NCBI GenBank assembly: GCA_031553435.1
Contig: JAVBLQ010000137.1
Span: 1-24,001, forward strand
Direction of reading: 5' to 3'
DNA: 24,001 nucleotides
DNA from: JAVBLQ01 sp031553435
GTDB taxonomy: Bacteria > Bacteroidota > Bacteroidia > Bacteroidales > Azobacteroidaceae
Shown here: one piece after another, positions 1 through 7,701 of the stretch
How the letters are laid out: the number at the start of each line of letters is the position of its first letter
Numbering within the stretch: the first letter of the stretch is position 1
Program-made: the position numbers and the translations under genes
Notes under the pieces: generated by a model
Told to the model about the DNA's origin: nothing
Database searches by the model: none
The model's input: the letters and a program-made list of their open reading frames with translations, nothing else

Positions 1-635
1 ACTCCTGTAAAAACACCGGCAAACAAATCTTCACCGGGAAGAAGAATCAGCCGGCGCAGGGCGGCGGTCTTGAAGATCATACGCAGGTTGCGCATGTAGA
101 ATGAGATCGTGTTCGGTTTGTTGCCCTTGAACTTCATCCAGGTTTCGTATTCCTTGACCCGGGAGGCATCGAGCTGTTCCAAAGGGAAATCCTGTCCGCC
201 GTTGAACCGGATAAAGTTGCGGGCGGCATCCCGGTAAGCGCGGGCCGTACGGAGACGCTTGGAGTCAATAAGCGATTGCTCCAGTTCCCGGGCGAAGACC
301 GAAAGCAGGCAGCAACTCCTGTTCAGGCGGTAATGTTCGACGAACTCCGGAAGGCTGAAGCCGGGAACTTTTTCCTGGCGGCGCAGATGAGTTTCCAAAG
401 ACGACCGTTCGCGGAAAAGATCCAGGGAAAGTTGTTGCAGGTAAGTTTCCCGCAAAGCAGAAGAACAGCCGAGTTTGACTTTCTCCAGGTGGGGATTCCA
501 TTCTCCGGCAAAGAGTTTGTAGGAGGTACTGATGGTTTTTACTTCCTGGTGCAAGATGAACTGGAAGTAAAGCCGCCCTTCGGAGCCGGGAACACTGGAA
601 GGACGGAACTTAAGCTTAATACTGGTGATGTGCAT
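1..635 (-). CDS. Tyrosine-type site-specific recombinase (integrase), N-terminal part, cut by window edge
   Basis: Reading the minus strand from an ATG at 633-635 gives 211 codons with no stop, running off the left edge. The first ~110 residues resemble the arm-type DNA-binding region of Bacteroidetes integrases (start MHITSIKLKFRPSS). They are followed by a SAM-like core-binding region containing RTARAYRDAARNFIRF (about residue 130) and NTISFYMRNLRMIFKTA (about residue 175), a signature typical of the phage_int_SAM_5 type. The catalytic domain with the R-H-R-Y residues would lie beyond base 1, so activity cannot be judged. Full-length relatives are about 400 residues. The coding DNA is visibly richer in GC than the neighbouring genes, which fits horizontal acquisition. 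It could serve a transposon, a prophage or an invertible locus; nothing here decides which. Confidence 0.8.
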   Translation of the reverse strand, partial: MHITSIKLKFRPSSVPGSEGRLYFQFILHQEVKTISTSYKLFAGEWNPHLEKVKLGCSSALRETYLQQLSLDLFRERSSLETHLRRQEKVPGFSLPEFVEHYRLNRSCCLLSVFARELEQSLIDSKRLRTARAYRDAARNFIRFNGGQDFPLEQLDASRVKEYETWMKFKGNKPNTISFYMRNLRMIFKTAALRRLILLPGEDLFAGVFTG

Positions 636-651
636 AACCTTGATTTTTTGT

Positions 652-752
652 GTGAAAGGTGAAGGTCGCTTCGCTCCCTTGTGAACTCGTTTCACTCGTG
701 GTGAAGGGGTGACAATGCGACAGACGTCACTTCGTCACAGTTCACCTTTCAC
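652..752. repeat. Inverted repeat region upstream of the integrase gene
   Basis: GTGAAAGGTGAA at 652-663 is repeated exactly in inverted form as TTCACCTTTCAC at 741-752, leaving 77 bases between. The interior holds further short inverted and direct repeats, for example GTGAC (709-713) against GTCAC (726-730) and several copies of TTCAC/GTGAA. It lies directly upstream of the recombinase start at 635 and could fold into a branched structure. Whether it is a leader, a recombination site or a decayed intergenic repeat is not decided by the sequence. The rest of the 636-855 gap holds no gene that I can support. Confidence 0.55.
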
Positions 753-855
753 GGTTAATAAGGTTAAAACGTTATTAGAAAGGAAATGTTTAATATTTGA
801 ACGAAGGGTGAAAAGCAAAAGGGGACATAATAAAAAAGTTTATTTTAAATGCTCA

Positions 856-1668
856 CTAAACGTCATAAAAGATCTTATATCCTTGTGTATCAATATCCTT
901 CAAATCAACTTCTTCCTTGAATATACCAAAAACAGAAGATCCGGAACCAGACATCGAAGCATAAATTGCTCCAAAATCGTAGAGCTTATTCTTGAGATTT
1001 TTTATTTTCGGAAATTTAGAAAAAACTGTTTTCTCAAAATCATTCTTCATCAGATCTTTCCATGTTTCAACAGGTTGTTTGATTATTTCTTTCAAAGAAA
1101 TCTCGGGTTGTGCGGGTTTCACTCCGTCATATGCTTCTTTGGTTGAAACATGTATATCCGGTTGCAGCAACACAAGAAAATAATTCTCCAAAGACAATAT
1201 AACCGGTTCAAAAACATTGCCGATTCCGGAAGCAAATACGGGTTTATTACGAATAAAAAAAGCACAATCAGCACCAATTAAGGCAGAAAGTTTTTCCAAT
1301 TCGTCAGACGAAAGATTCAAACGAGCAAACTCATTCAACAATTTCAACATAAAGGCTGCATCGGCAGATCCACCACCCAAACCTGCTCCGAAAGGAATCT
1401 CTTTTCTTAAATAAATGTCTATTTCGGGCAAGTTATATTGATTGGCCAACAACCGATATGCTTTCATCACCAGATTATTATCCGGATCTCCATCTATTCC
1501 TATTCCGGTTTGAATAAAAGTTCCTTTTCCATTTTTTGCAGGAACAATTTCCAACGCATCTTTTATATTAACCGGATAAAAAATGGTTTCAATATTGTGA
1601 TAACCATCCTGCCGTTTTTCGGTAATATTTAAACCAAGATTGATTTTTGCATTTGGAAAACAGATCAT
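856..1668 (-). CDS. ispE: 4-diphosphocytidyl-2-C-methyl-D-erythritol kinase
   Basis: 270 residues, the normal length for IspE. This cytoplasmic GHMP-family kinase uses ATP to phosphorylate the 2-hydroxyl of CDP-methylerythritol, the fourth step of the MEP pathway to isoprenoid precursors. Visible motifs are the N-terminal PNAKINLGLNI with the substrate-contacting lysine (K8), the glycine-rich ATP loop GAGLGGGSADAA at residues 94-105, GADCAFF around 132 with the catalytic aspartate (D133), and the C-terminal MSGSGSSVFG loop. It starts at an ATG with a Bacteroidetes promoter upstream (1721-1750) and appears to be transcribed alone. The identification is firm because all GHMP motifs are in order. 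Confidence 0.95.
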   Translation of the reverse strand: MICFPNAKINLGLNITEKRQDGYHNIETIFYPVNIKDALEIVPAKNGKGTFIQTGIGIDGDPDNNLVMKAYRLLANQYNLPEIDIYLRKEIPFGAGLGGGSADAAFMLKLLNEFARLNLSSDELEKLSALIGADCAFFIRNKPVFASGIGNVFEPVILSLENYFLVLLQPDIHVSTKEAYDGVKPAQPEISLKEIIKQPVETWKDLMKNDFEKTVFSKFPKIKNLKNKLYDFGAIYASMSGSGSSVFGIFKEEVDLKDIDTQGYKIFYDV

Positions 1669-1720
1669 GATGTGTTGTTAATTAATTTATTGAATAAGTA
1701 GTAAATTCAGATTCAAGAAA

Positions 1721-1750
1721 CAAATATAAGAAATTTAAACTTTAAACAAA
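1721..1750 (-). promoter_or_regulatory. Bacteroidetes-type promoter of ispE
   Basis: On the minus strand a TATATTTG element (1721-1728) matches the -7 consensus TAnnTTTG. TTTG (1747-1750) lies 18 bases further upstream, close to the usual -33 spacing. It is about 50 bases upstream of the ispE ATG. Confidence 0.6.
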
Positions 1751-1786
1751 TCATAAAATTACAGCGCTATGAGATACAAAAATAAA

Positions 1787-1812
1787 AAGGGGTTCAAAAT
1801 CTTGAACCCCTT
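1787..1812 (-). terminator. Rho-independent terminator of the small lipoprotein gene
   Basis: A perfect 9-bp stem, GGGGTTCAA (1789-1797) against TTGAACCCC (1802-1810), has a 4-base loop. On the minus strand it is followed by a T-rich run (TTTTTATTTTT). It lies about 28 bases after the lipoprotein stop codon and separates that gene from ispE. Confidence 0.85.
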
Positions 1813-1839
1813 CTATTAGTTTGTATGAACAACTCCGAA

Positions 1840-2019
1840 TTATTGGTTTACTTGAGTTGTGTCAGTTTTTACAGTGTCATTAGCAGCAGGAGCTGGCTCT
1901 TGAGTTTGTTCTGTTTGTTCAGTAGTAGAAGCTTCTGGAGTTTCAGTTTTAGCTGTGTTTGAACAAGAAACAAATGTCAATGCAGATGCTACAGCAAAAA
2001 ATAATACTAACTTTTTCAT
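1840..2019 (-). CDS. Small secreted lipoprotein of unknown function
   Basis: A 59-residue protein with a classic lipoprotein signal: MKKLVLFFAVASALTFVSC, with the acylated cysteine at position 19 followed by SN. The mature ~40 residues are low-complexity and almost entirely Thr, Glu, Gln, Ala, Pro, Asp and Asn, with no predicted fold. Small, acidic, disordered lipoproteins of this kind are common in Bacteroidales and have no established function. The gene has its own promoter (2079-2110) and a strong terminator (1787-1812), so it is an independent transcription unit and probably well expressed. The mature sequence could be a flexible surface or periplasmic peptide; any role is a guess. Confidence 0.8.
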   Translation of the reverse strand: MKKLVLFFAVASALTFVSCSNTAKTETPEASTTEQTEQTQEPAPAANDTVKTDTTQVNQ

Positions 2020-2078
2020 TTTTGTACGAATTAAACGGTAATAATTTTTCTTTTTATTGTCATTCTCAAATGACGCTG

Positions 2079-2110
2079 CAAAGTTACAATTAATTTTATA
2101 TGTTATACAA
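2079..2110 (-). promoter_or_regulatory. Bacteroidetes-type promoter of the small lipoprotein gene
   Basis: On the minus strand the -7 element is TAACTTTG (2079-2086, TAnnTTTG consensus). The -33 TTG is at 2108-2110, exactly 21 bases upstream. A 7-bp inverted repeat (ATATGTT / AACATAT, 2098-2115) covers the -33 element and could be an operator. Confidence 0.75.
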
Positions 2111-2138
2111 CATATTTATATATTTTTTTTGAAAAAAA

Positions 2139-3794
2139 TTAATTATACAAATATCTTTTAATACTTCTTTTGGGTGTTTTCTCAAATTCCATAGGATAAA
2201 GCTTTATTGCTGAAATAGTTTCATAAGGAGCAACCATCTGATTCAACACTTTTTTATTTTCTTCCATGATCACTGGCAAAGTGTCGTTTGTTATACCAGT
2301 ACTATCAACTGACTCATAATCAGGATAAACAAGGGCAACCAATTTACCTTCTCTTTCAACAACAAGGCTTTCCATTATAAAAGGAAGGTTGTTTAATTTG
2401 GCTTCAATTTCTTCGGGATAAATATTCTGCCCGCTTGAACCCAATATCATGGTTTTGGAACGGCCTCTGATATATATATAATTATCTTTGTCGATAGTTC
2501 CCAAATCGCCTGTACGCAACCAGCCATCATCTGTAAATGTATTTTTGGTAGCTTCTTCGTTTTTGTAATAACCAGCCATCACATTTTCTCCTCTGACTTG
2601 TATTTCTCCGACAATATTGTAAGGATCGGGAGAATCTATTCTTACTTCCATATTATCCAAAATTTTACCACAGGAACCGGGTCTATATTCGGAATAATGG
2701 ATATAGCTAATCAGCGGAGCGCACTCAGTCATTCCATATCCAACCGTGAACGGAAATTTTATTTTCATCAAAAATTCTTCCACATCTCTGTTCAGCGGAG
2801 CTCCTCCGATAATTGCCTGAGAAAATCTTCCTCCGAATGCATCTACCAGCTTTTTCCGGATTTGAGCATAAATCTGTGCATCCAGCAACGGAATATTCAT
2901 CGCCCAACGCATTGATCTTTTAGCTAGTTGAGGTAGAATCATTTTTTTATAAATCTTTTCTATAATCAGCGGAACCGTAATAACTATATTGGGTTTTATT
3001 TCCTCAAAAGCCTTTAATAATATTTTAGGCGAAGGCGTTTTTCCCAATAAAGTGGTATGACATCCTGCACTGAGCGCATACAAAAATTCGAATGCACAAC
3101 CATAAGCATGAGCCAGAGGAAGAAATGACAATAATTTATCTTCCCTGAATAAAATATTGCTTCGTTTAACAAATGTAATATTTCCTGCCAGGTTGTTTCC
3201 TGTAGTCATCACAGCCTTACTGAAACCGGTTGTTCCCGAAGTATAGTTAAGCGAAACGATTTTATCATTTGATAAGTCAGTATATTTAATACATTCCCCG
3301 GTAAATTCTTTCGGGTATTTTTTCTTGAAAAGGGAATCGAGATTTTTTAATAATTTATTGATAGATTCTCCGTCTTTCTGATGAAGACAACGCATATCAT
3401 TCAAAGAAAAGACAGCGCGAAGTTCCGGCATTTTATCTTCCTCCAGGTTTTCCCAGATATGATCGGAAACGAAAAGAAAGGTTGAATGTGAATGATTAAC
3501 AATATGATGCACATCGTTGGGGTTGAAATCCTGAAGAATCGGAACAATGATGGCTCCATAAGTCACAGTCGCCAAATATGTTATACACCATTTGCTCGTA
3601 TTTTTCCCGATCAGAGCGATTTTATCTCCTCTCCTGATTTTACACTCTTCAAATAAAATGTGGATTTTTTCAATCTCCTGTGCCAGATCTCCATATTTTA
3701 AGGTTACATTTTCTCCGTAATCAGATAATGCGGGTAGTTCCCAATTATCACGAAAACTTTGTTCAAATAATTTAATAAAATTTTCTTTAACCAT
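2139..3794 (-). CDS. AMP-dependent acyl-CoA ligase (long-chain fatty acid-CoA ligase family)
   Basis: 551 residues of the ANL adenylating superfamily. These enzymes activate a carboxylic acid as the acyl-AMP and transfer it to CoA (or sometimes ACP) in the cytoplasm or at the membrane. The phosphate-binding loop YTSGTTGFSKAV is at residues 184-195. GYGMTECAPL (A5-type motif), the hinge region TGDLGTID and GRSKTMILGSSGQNIYPEEIE follow in the right order, and the conserved late lysine region near KTPKRSIKRY is present at the end. Substrate chain length cannot be read from the sequence. The frame is open up to an ATG at 3842, but the promoter -7 element lies at 3820-3827, so translation must start at the ATG at 3792-3794 (MVKENFIKLF). 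It is transcribed divergently from the mtaB operon. Confidence 0.88.
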   Translation of the reverse strand: MVKENFIKLFEQSFRDNWELPALSDYGENVTLKYGDLAQEIEKIHILFEECKIRRGDKIALIGKNTSKWCITYLATVTYGAIIVPILQDFNPNDVHHIVNHSHSTFLFVSDHIWENLEEDKMPELRAVFSLNDMRCLHQKDGESINKLLKNLDSLFKKKYPKEFTGECIKYTDLSNDKIVSLNYTSGTTGFSKAVMTTGNNLAGNITFVKRSNILFREDKLLSFLPLAHAYGCAFEFLYALSAGCHTTLLGKTPSPKILLKAFEEIKPNIVITVPLIIEKIYKKMILPQLAKRSMRWAMNIPLLDAQIYAQIRKKLVDAFGGRFSQAIIGGAPLNRDVEEFLMKIKFPFTVGYGMTECAPLISYIHYSEYRPGSCGKILDNMEVRIDSPDPYNIVGEIQVRGENVMAGYYKNEEATKNTFTDDGWLRTGDLGTIDKDNYIYIRGRSKTMILGSSGQNIYPEEIEAKLNNLPFIMESLVVEREGKLVALVYPDYESVDSTGITNDTLPVIMEENKKVLNQMVAPYETISAIKLYPMEFEKTPKRSIKRYLYN

Positions 3795-3819
3795 GGTGCA
3801 CACTTTTATCAATTTTGTG

Positions 3820-3850
3820 CAAAGATAAACACATTTACGCAAATTCCCAA
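3820..3850 (-). promoter_or_regulatory. Promoter of the acyl-CoA ligase gene
   Basis: TATCTTTG on the minus strand (3820-3827) is a perfect -7 element, with TTG (3848-3850) 20 bases upstream as the -33. It decides the start codon of the ligase. It overlaps the promoter of the divergent mtaB operon. Confidence 0.75.
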
Positions 3851-3858
3851 AATTGTGG

Positions 3859-3866
3859 TAACTTTG
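3859..3866 (+). promoter_or_regulatory. Promoter -7 element of the mtaB-lpxL-glycosyltransferase operon
   Basis: TAACTTTG matches TAnnTTTG. The -33 position (about 3834-3837, TTTA) is weak. Transcription would begin near 3873, so the upstream GTG at 3855 cannot be the mtaB start and the ATG at 3903 is used. Confidence 0.6.
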
Positions 3867-3902
3867 CAGAAAATCAGTTTATGTTTATTCACTATTCAAG
3901 AA

Positions 3903-5237
3903 ATGATAGATTCAAATCTATTCGAAAATAAAACAGCCGCCTATTTTACACTGGGGTGCAAACTTAATTTTGCCGAAACATCGACTATCGGCAAACTACT
4001 GTCGGATAACGGAATAAGAAAAACAAGACCGGGAGAAGTTGCGGACATTTGTATTGTTAATACATGTTCGGTTACGGAATTGGCCGATAAAAAATGCCGT
4101 CAGGCAATTCGTCGTATAGCCAAGCAGCATCCGGGAGCATTCATGGTTGTTACAGGATGTTACGCTCAACTGAAACCTGATGAAATTGCCAATATTGAAG
4201 GAGTGGATCTTGTTTTAGGTGCAGGGCAAAAACTGGATATTGTTCATTATCTGGATAAAATCGCAGAAAAAAAGAATGCCGGCCAGGTGGTTGTTTCTGC
4301 CATCAAAGATATCGATACATTTATCCCTTCTTGCTCCAAAGGAGATCGTACGCGCTATTTTCTTAAAGTGCAGGATGGTTGCAATTATTATTGTTCCTAT
4401 TGCACCATTCCTTTTGCGCGTGGGAAAAGCCGGAACGGATCTATTGCCGATCTGGTCAAACAAGCAGAACTCGCCGGACAGGAAGGTGGTAAAGAAATTG
4501 TGTTGACCGGTGTGAATATCGGTGATTTCTGAAAGACAACAGGTGAAACTTTTTTCGATCTGGTCAAAGCGTTGGACAATGTCAGCGGAGGAATTGAAAG
4601 ATTCCGTATTTCATCCATCGAACCTAATCTACTGACCGATGAGGTATTGGAATTTGTTTCACAATCCAGGAAATTTATGCCTCATTTCCATATTCCTTTA
4701 CAATCCGGATGCGATGAAGTACTGAAGTTGATGAAACGAAAATATGATACGTCTTTATTTGCCGCCAGAATCGAGAAAATCAAATCATTGATACCCGATG
4801 CTTTCATCGGAGTCGATGTAATTGTCGGAGTGCGAGGTGAAACCGACGAATATTTTGAAAAAACAAAACAATTTGTGGAAAAACTGGACATCTCTCAATT
4901 ACATGTATTTACCTATTCGGAAAGAGAAGGCACTCAGGCATTGAAAATCGATCATGTGGTTGATCCGAAAGTAAAACACGGGAGAAGCCGGCAGTTGATT
5001 GAGATATCGGAGAATAAATTGCATACATTTTACCAGAGTCAACAAGGAAAAACTCACTCCGTTCTGTTTGAACATTCCAGGAAAGGAGGAATGATGCATG
5101 GATTCACAGACAATTATGTAAAAGTAGAAGTTCCTTATAATGAATCTTTTGCTAATAAAATCACTTCTGTTGTTTTAAAAGAATTGAATGAAGACGGATC
5201 TGCTTTATCCTGTGAAATAAAAAATATTGACTTATGA
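3903..5237 (+). pseudogene. mtaB: tRNA t6A37 methylthiotransferase, interrupted by an in-frame UGA
   Basis: Two open stretches (3903-4532 and 4533-5237) are in the same frame and together encode one complete MtaB of 444 residues, split only by TGA at 4530-4532 (codon 210). MtaB is a radical-SAM enzyme that adds a methylthio group to t6A37 of tRNA. Present are the three cysteines of the N-terminal MTTase domain (C19, C55, C86), the radical-SAM CxxxCxxC (C160, C164, C167) and a C-terminal TRAM-like region. In homologues known to me the interrupted position is glycine (GDFGK), so one G-to-T change (GGA to TGA) explains the stop. TGA ends other genes here, including this one, so it is a real stop in this genome. 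The first half lacks the end of the radical-SAM barrel and the TRAM domain and should be inactive alone; an ATG at 4572 could allow restart. A sequencing error is an alternative. Confidence 0.85.
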
Positions 5238-6163
5238 GTGATCATCAAAAATCCCATTTTTCACTTTTCACTTTTCACTTTTCACTTTTATATTACATCA
5301 TGTACGCCTGGATGTTCTGCCATGCACTGTTCCCCCTCCGCATATTGTACATATTTTCCGACATATTATATTTTTTTGCTTACTATATAGTTCGTTACCG
5401 GAGAAAAATTGTCCGTATGAATCTGACAAATGCTTTTCCTGATAAACCGGAAAAAGAAATCATCCGGATAGAAAAAGACTTTTATCAATATCTTTGCGAT
5501 TATTGGTTTGAAACCATGAAACTGCTGCATATTTCGGATCAGGAAATGCTGAAAAGAATGAAATTCAAGAACATAGAGTTGATAAATGACATGATGAAAG
5601 ATGGGAATTCAGGATTATTTTATCTCGGACATTATGGAAATTGGGAATGGGTTACCTCCATCACATTATCAGTAGATCAGGATATCGTGGCCGGGCAAAT
5701 TTACCGCCCCTTAAGAAACAAATCTTTTGATGATTTGTTTTTAACTATAAGAAAACGTTTCGGTTCGGTCGGCATTGCCAAAGAGGATACCTTACGGGCC
5801 ATCGTTAAAATGCGGAAAGAAGGACAAAAAATGCTGATCGGTTTCATGTCAGACCAAACTCCTTCAGCCCGGAACATTCACTATTGGAGTACTTTCATGA
5901 ATCAGGAAGCTCCTATTTTCACAGGAGTGGAACGTATCGCCAAACAAACAGGTTTTTATGTTTTTTACGCAGATATTGTCCGCATCAAAAGGGGATACTA
6001 TGAAGCCGAATGTAAACTGATTTCGGCAGATCCCAAATCTGAAGAAGACAATGCTATTACCGAACGGTACATCCGTGAGATGGAAAAAACCATTTCCAGA
6101 AATCCTGCCTATTGGTTATGGACGCATAAACGATGGAAATTCAAAAAAGAAATGTTTCAATGA
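5234..6163 (+). CDS. LpxL/HtrB-type lipid A acyltransferase
   Basis: Inner-membrane lysophospholipid/lipid A acyltransferase family, which transfers an acyl chain from acyl-ACP to a lipid A precursor on the cytoplasmic side. An N-terminal hydrophobic segment lies at about residues 23-53 (LPxL-type ALFPLRILYIFSDILYFF). The catalytic HxxxxE motif is in LGHYGNWEW (H133, E138). GFMSDQTPS and FTGVERIAKQTG correspond to the later family motifs. The frame opens at an ATG overlapping the mtaB stop (ATGA, 5234-5237), giving 309 residues. However, residues 5-19 are encoded by a tandem TTTTCAC repeat that looks like intergenic repeat DNA, so the original start may be the ATG at 5300-5302 (MYAWMFCHAL). 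The gene sits in an operon with mtaB and a glycosyltransferase. Confidence 0.88.
   Translation: MSDHQKSHFSLFTFHFSLLYYIMYAWMFCHALFPLRILYIFSDILYFFAYYIVRYRRKIVRMNLTNAFPDKPEKEIIRIEKDFYQYLCDYWFETMKLLHISDQEMLKRMKFKNIELINDMMKDGNSGLFYLGHYGNWEWVTSITLSVDQDIVAGQIYRPLRNKSFDDLFLTIRKRFGSVGIAKEDTLRAIVKMRKEGQKMLIGFMSDQTPSARNIHYWSTFMNQEAPIFTGVERIAKQTGFYVFYADIVRIKRGYYEAECKLISADPKSEEDNAITERYIREMEKTISRNPAYWLWTHKRWKFKKEMFQ
5259..5289 (+). repeat. Tandem TTTTCAC repeat at the lpxL-like 5' end
   Basis: Four back-to-back units of TTTTCAC (one per 7 bases) encode HFSLFTFHFSL. Because 7 is not a multiple of 3, the peptide is not periodic at codon level, which suggests that the DNA repeat came first. Similar low-complexity motifs (TTCACCTTTCAC, GTTGAAAATG) occur between genes elsewhere in the window. 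Unit number could vary by slippage, and a change of one unit would shift the frame of the long start but not of the ATG at 5300. Confidence 0.65.
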
Positions 6164-7173
6164 AATCTGCCGCTGTTGTCATATTAAACTGGAATGGGAA
6201 GAAATTAATGGAGCAATTTCTCCCCTCATTGGTAACATATACACCGGAAAGTATAGCAGATTTAGTTGTCGCAGATAATGCTTCAAACGATGATTCCATC
6301 GAATTTTTACAAAAAAACTATCCGCAAATTCAAATTATAACTTTAGAAAAAAACTTTGGTTTTGCAGAAGGTTATAACAAAGCGCTCGTCCAAATAGATA
6401 ATAAATACGTTGTTCTACTGAATTCGGATGTGGAAGTCACTGAAAACTGGCTTTCCGGAATGCTCGATTATGCTGAAAAAAATCCGGAAATCACAGCAAT
6501 CCAACCCAAAATACTATCCTACCGGAATAAATCTCTTTTTGAATATGCCGGGGCCTGTGGCGGATATCTCGACCGCTACGGTTATCCCTTTTGTCGCGGA
6601 AGAATATTGAACACGATTGAGACGGATAAAGGACAATATGACGATCCTGCACCGATTTTGTGGGCCAGCGGCGCATGCCTTTTTATCCGTTTGGAAGATT
6701 ATAAATCAGCCGGAGGATTAGATGCTAATTTTTTTGCCCATCAGGAAGAAATCGATCTCTGTTGGAGACTTTGTAATCAAGGAAAAAAAATCATCTCATT
6801 ACCTTCTTCCGTAGTCTATCATTTGGGTGGAGGAACGTTAGAGATAGAAAATCCGAGAAAGACTTTTCTCAATTTCAGGAACAATCTGCTAATGATTTAT
6901 AAGAATACGCCAAAGAAAAGATTAAAAAAGATTCTATTTCTCCGCTTTTATCTGGACATAATGGCTGCAATACATTTTTGTTTGGAAGGAAGGTTTGTAA
7001 ATGCAAAAGCCATTTTTGAAGCTCTTCACGCCTTTCATCAATTGAAAAAAAAATATCAAAAAAAAGATTTGCTTTTTCAATCTCCTTTGATCTATAAAAA
7101 AAGTCTTCTTTGGGAATATTATGTGAAAAGAAAAAGAAAATTTTCGGACTTAAAAGATCTCCAACACGGGTAG
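6160..7173 (+). CDS. Family 2 glycosyltransferase (rhamnosyltransferase-like)
   Basis: 337 residues from the ATG that overlaps the preceding stop (ATGA at 6160-6163); an upstream in-frame ATG at 6133 would overlap by 31 bases and is less likely. GT2 enzymes are inverting GT-A transferases that pass a sugar from a nucleotide-sugar to a glycan or lipid acceptor. Motifs seen: VVILNWNG at the start, VVADNASNDDS (residues 36-46), LEKNFGFAEGYNKAL, the metal-binding LLNSDVEV (NSD at 88-90), and WASGACLFIR followed by HQEEIDLCWRL (EEID at 196-199) with the likely catalytic acidic residue. The basic C-terminus (after about 245) may bind the membrane. The order resembles WbbL-type rhamnosyltransferases, but donor and acceptor are not determined. 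Its place behind an LpxL-like gene suggests envelope glycan or lipid work. Confidence 0.88.
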   Translation: MKSAAVVILNWNGKKLMEQFLPSLVTYTPESIADLVVADNASNDDSIEFLQKNYPQIQIITLEKNFGFAEGYNKALVQIDNKYVVLLNSDVEVTENWLSGMLDYAEKNPEITAIQPKILSYRNKSLFEYAGACGGYLDRYGYPFCRGRILNTIETDKGQYDDPAPILWASGACLFIRLEDYKSAGGLDANFFAHQEEIDLCWRLCNQGKKIISLPSSVVYHLGGGTLEIENPRKTFLNFRNNLLMIYKNTPKKRLKKILFLRFYLDIMAAIHFCLEGRFVNAKAIFEALHAFHQLKKKYQKKDLLFQSPLIYKKSLLWEYYVKRKRKFSDLKDLQHG

Positions 7174-7240
7174 GCCCCCTAACTGGCCACTTTCATACAC
7201 ATTTCAATTTTGGTCAAGTAGTTAAAAGGAATGAATGAAA

Positions 7241-7390
7241 CTATGTACCAAAGTTACCCGCATTGATTTGACCTCCTCCCTGTTTCACAACAGAGGCAAC
7301 TTTCCACAAATTTGTTAAATTATCGAAGACCTTAAGTATCGACGACTCATAAACTATTAAAATGGAAGTCGCTTTCGAATATTCATACAA
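7241..7390 (-). pseudogene. Decayed reading frame, possible insertion-sequence remnant
   Basis: On the minus strand 49 codons are open without a start codon and end in TAG (7241-7243). The last part (TNLWKVASVVKQGGGQINAG) reads like real protein rather than random translation. Just beyond the stop come ACTGGCCACTTT-like and TTTTGGTCAAG-like motifs (around 7184-7220) reminiscent of the subterminal repeats of IS21-family elements. I do not recognise the protein. The 7174-7701 gap otherwise holds AT-rich DNA with short inverted repeats (ATGAAAT 7394-7400 / ATTTCAT 7432-7438; TTGAAAGT 7440-7447 / ACTTTCAA 7473-7480). Confidence 0.3.
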
Positions 7391-7701
7391 TCAATGAAAT
7401 ATAAGAATTATATTATTTTAAACTGTTTAAGATTTCATATTGAAAGTTGAAAAACAAATAATTAAACAATAGACTTTCAACATTAAACAATAAAAATGAG
7501 GAATGTTACTTATCAATTTGCAGGTGAGTAAAAAGGTTTCTTATATTGGTTTCGGATACAAATGTATAAAATATAATCTTTTCATTTACCTAGACTATAG
7601 TTTAGATTTATATTTTAAGTTAAAAAACCATGCTTTAGTACAGGTTTTTCAACTAAATAAAGCTATCGAATGTTTAAATAAAATACAATTTGATCGTTTT
7701 T

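Noticed and set aside
276..662. 128-codon plus-strand ORF at the left edge
   Set aside because: It is the shadow of the minus-strand recombinase frame, which carries recognisable integrase motifs.
709..1146. 145-codon plus-strand ORF across the ispE 3' end
   Set aside because: Mostly antisense to ispE and the upstream inverted repeat; no recognisable protein.
4530..4532. Selenocysteine or UGA-to-glycine recoding at the mtaB stop
   Set aside because: The homologous residue is glycine, not cysteine, so selenocysteine makes no sense. UGA=Gly belongs to unrelated candidate phyla, and this genome ends other genes with UGA.
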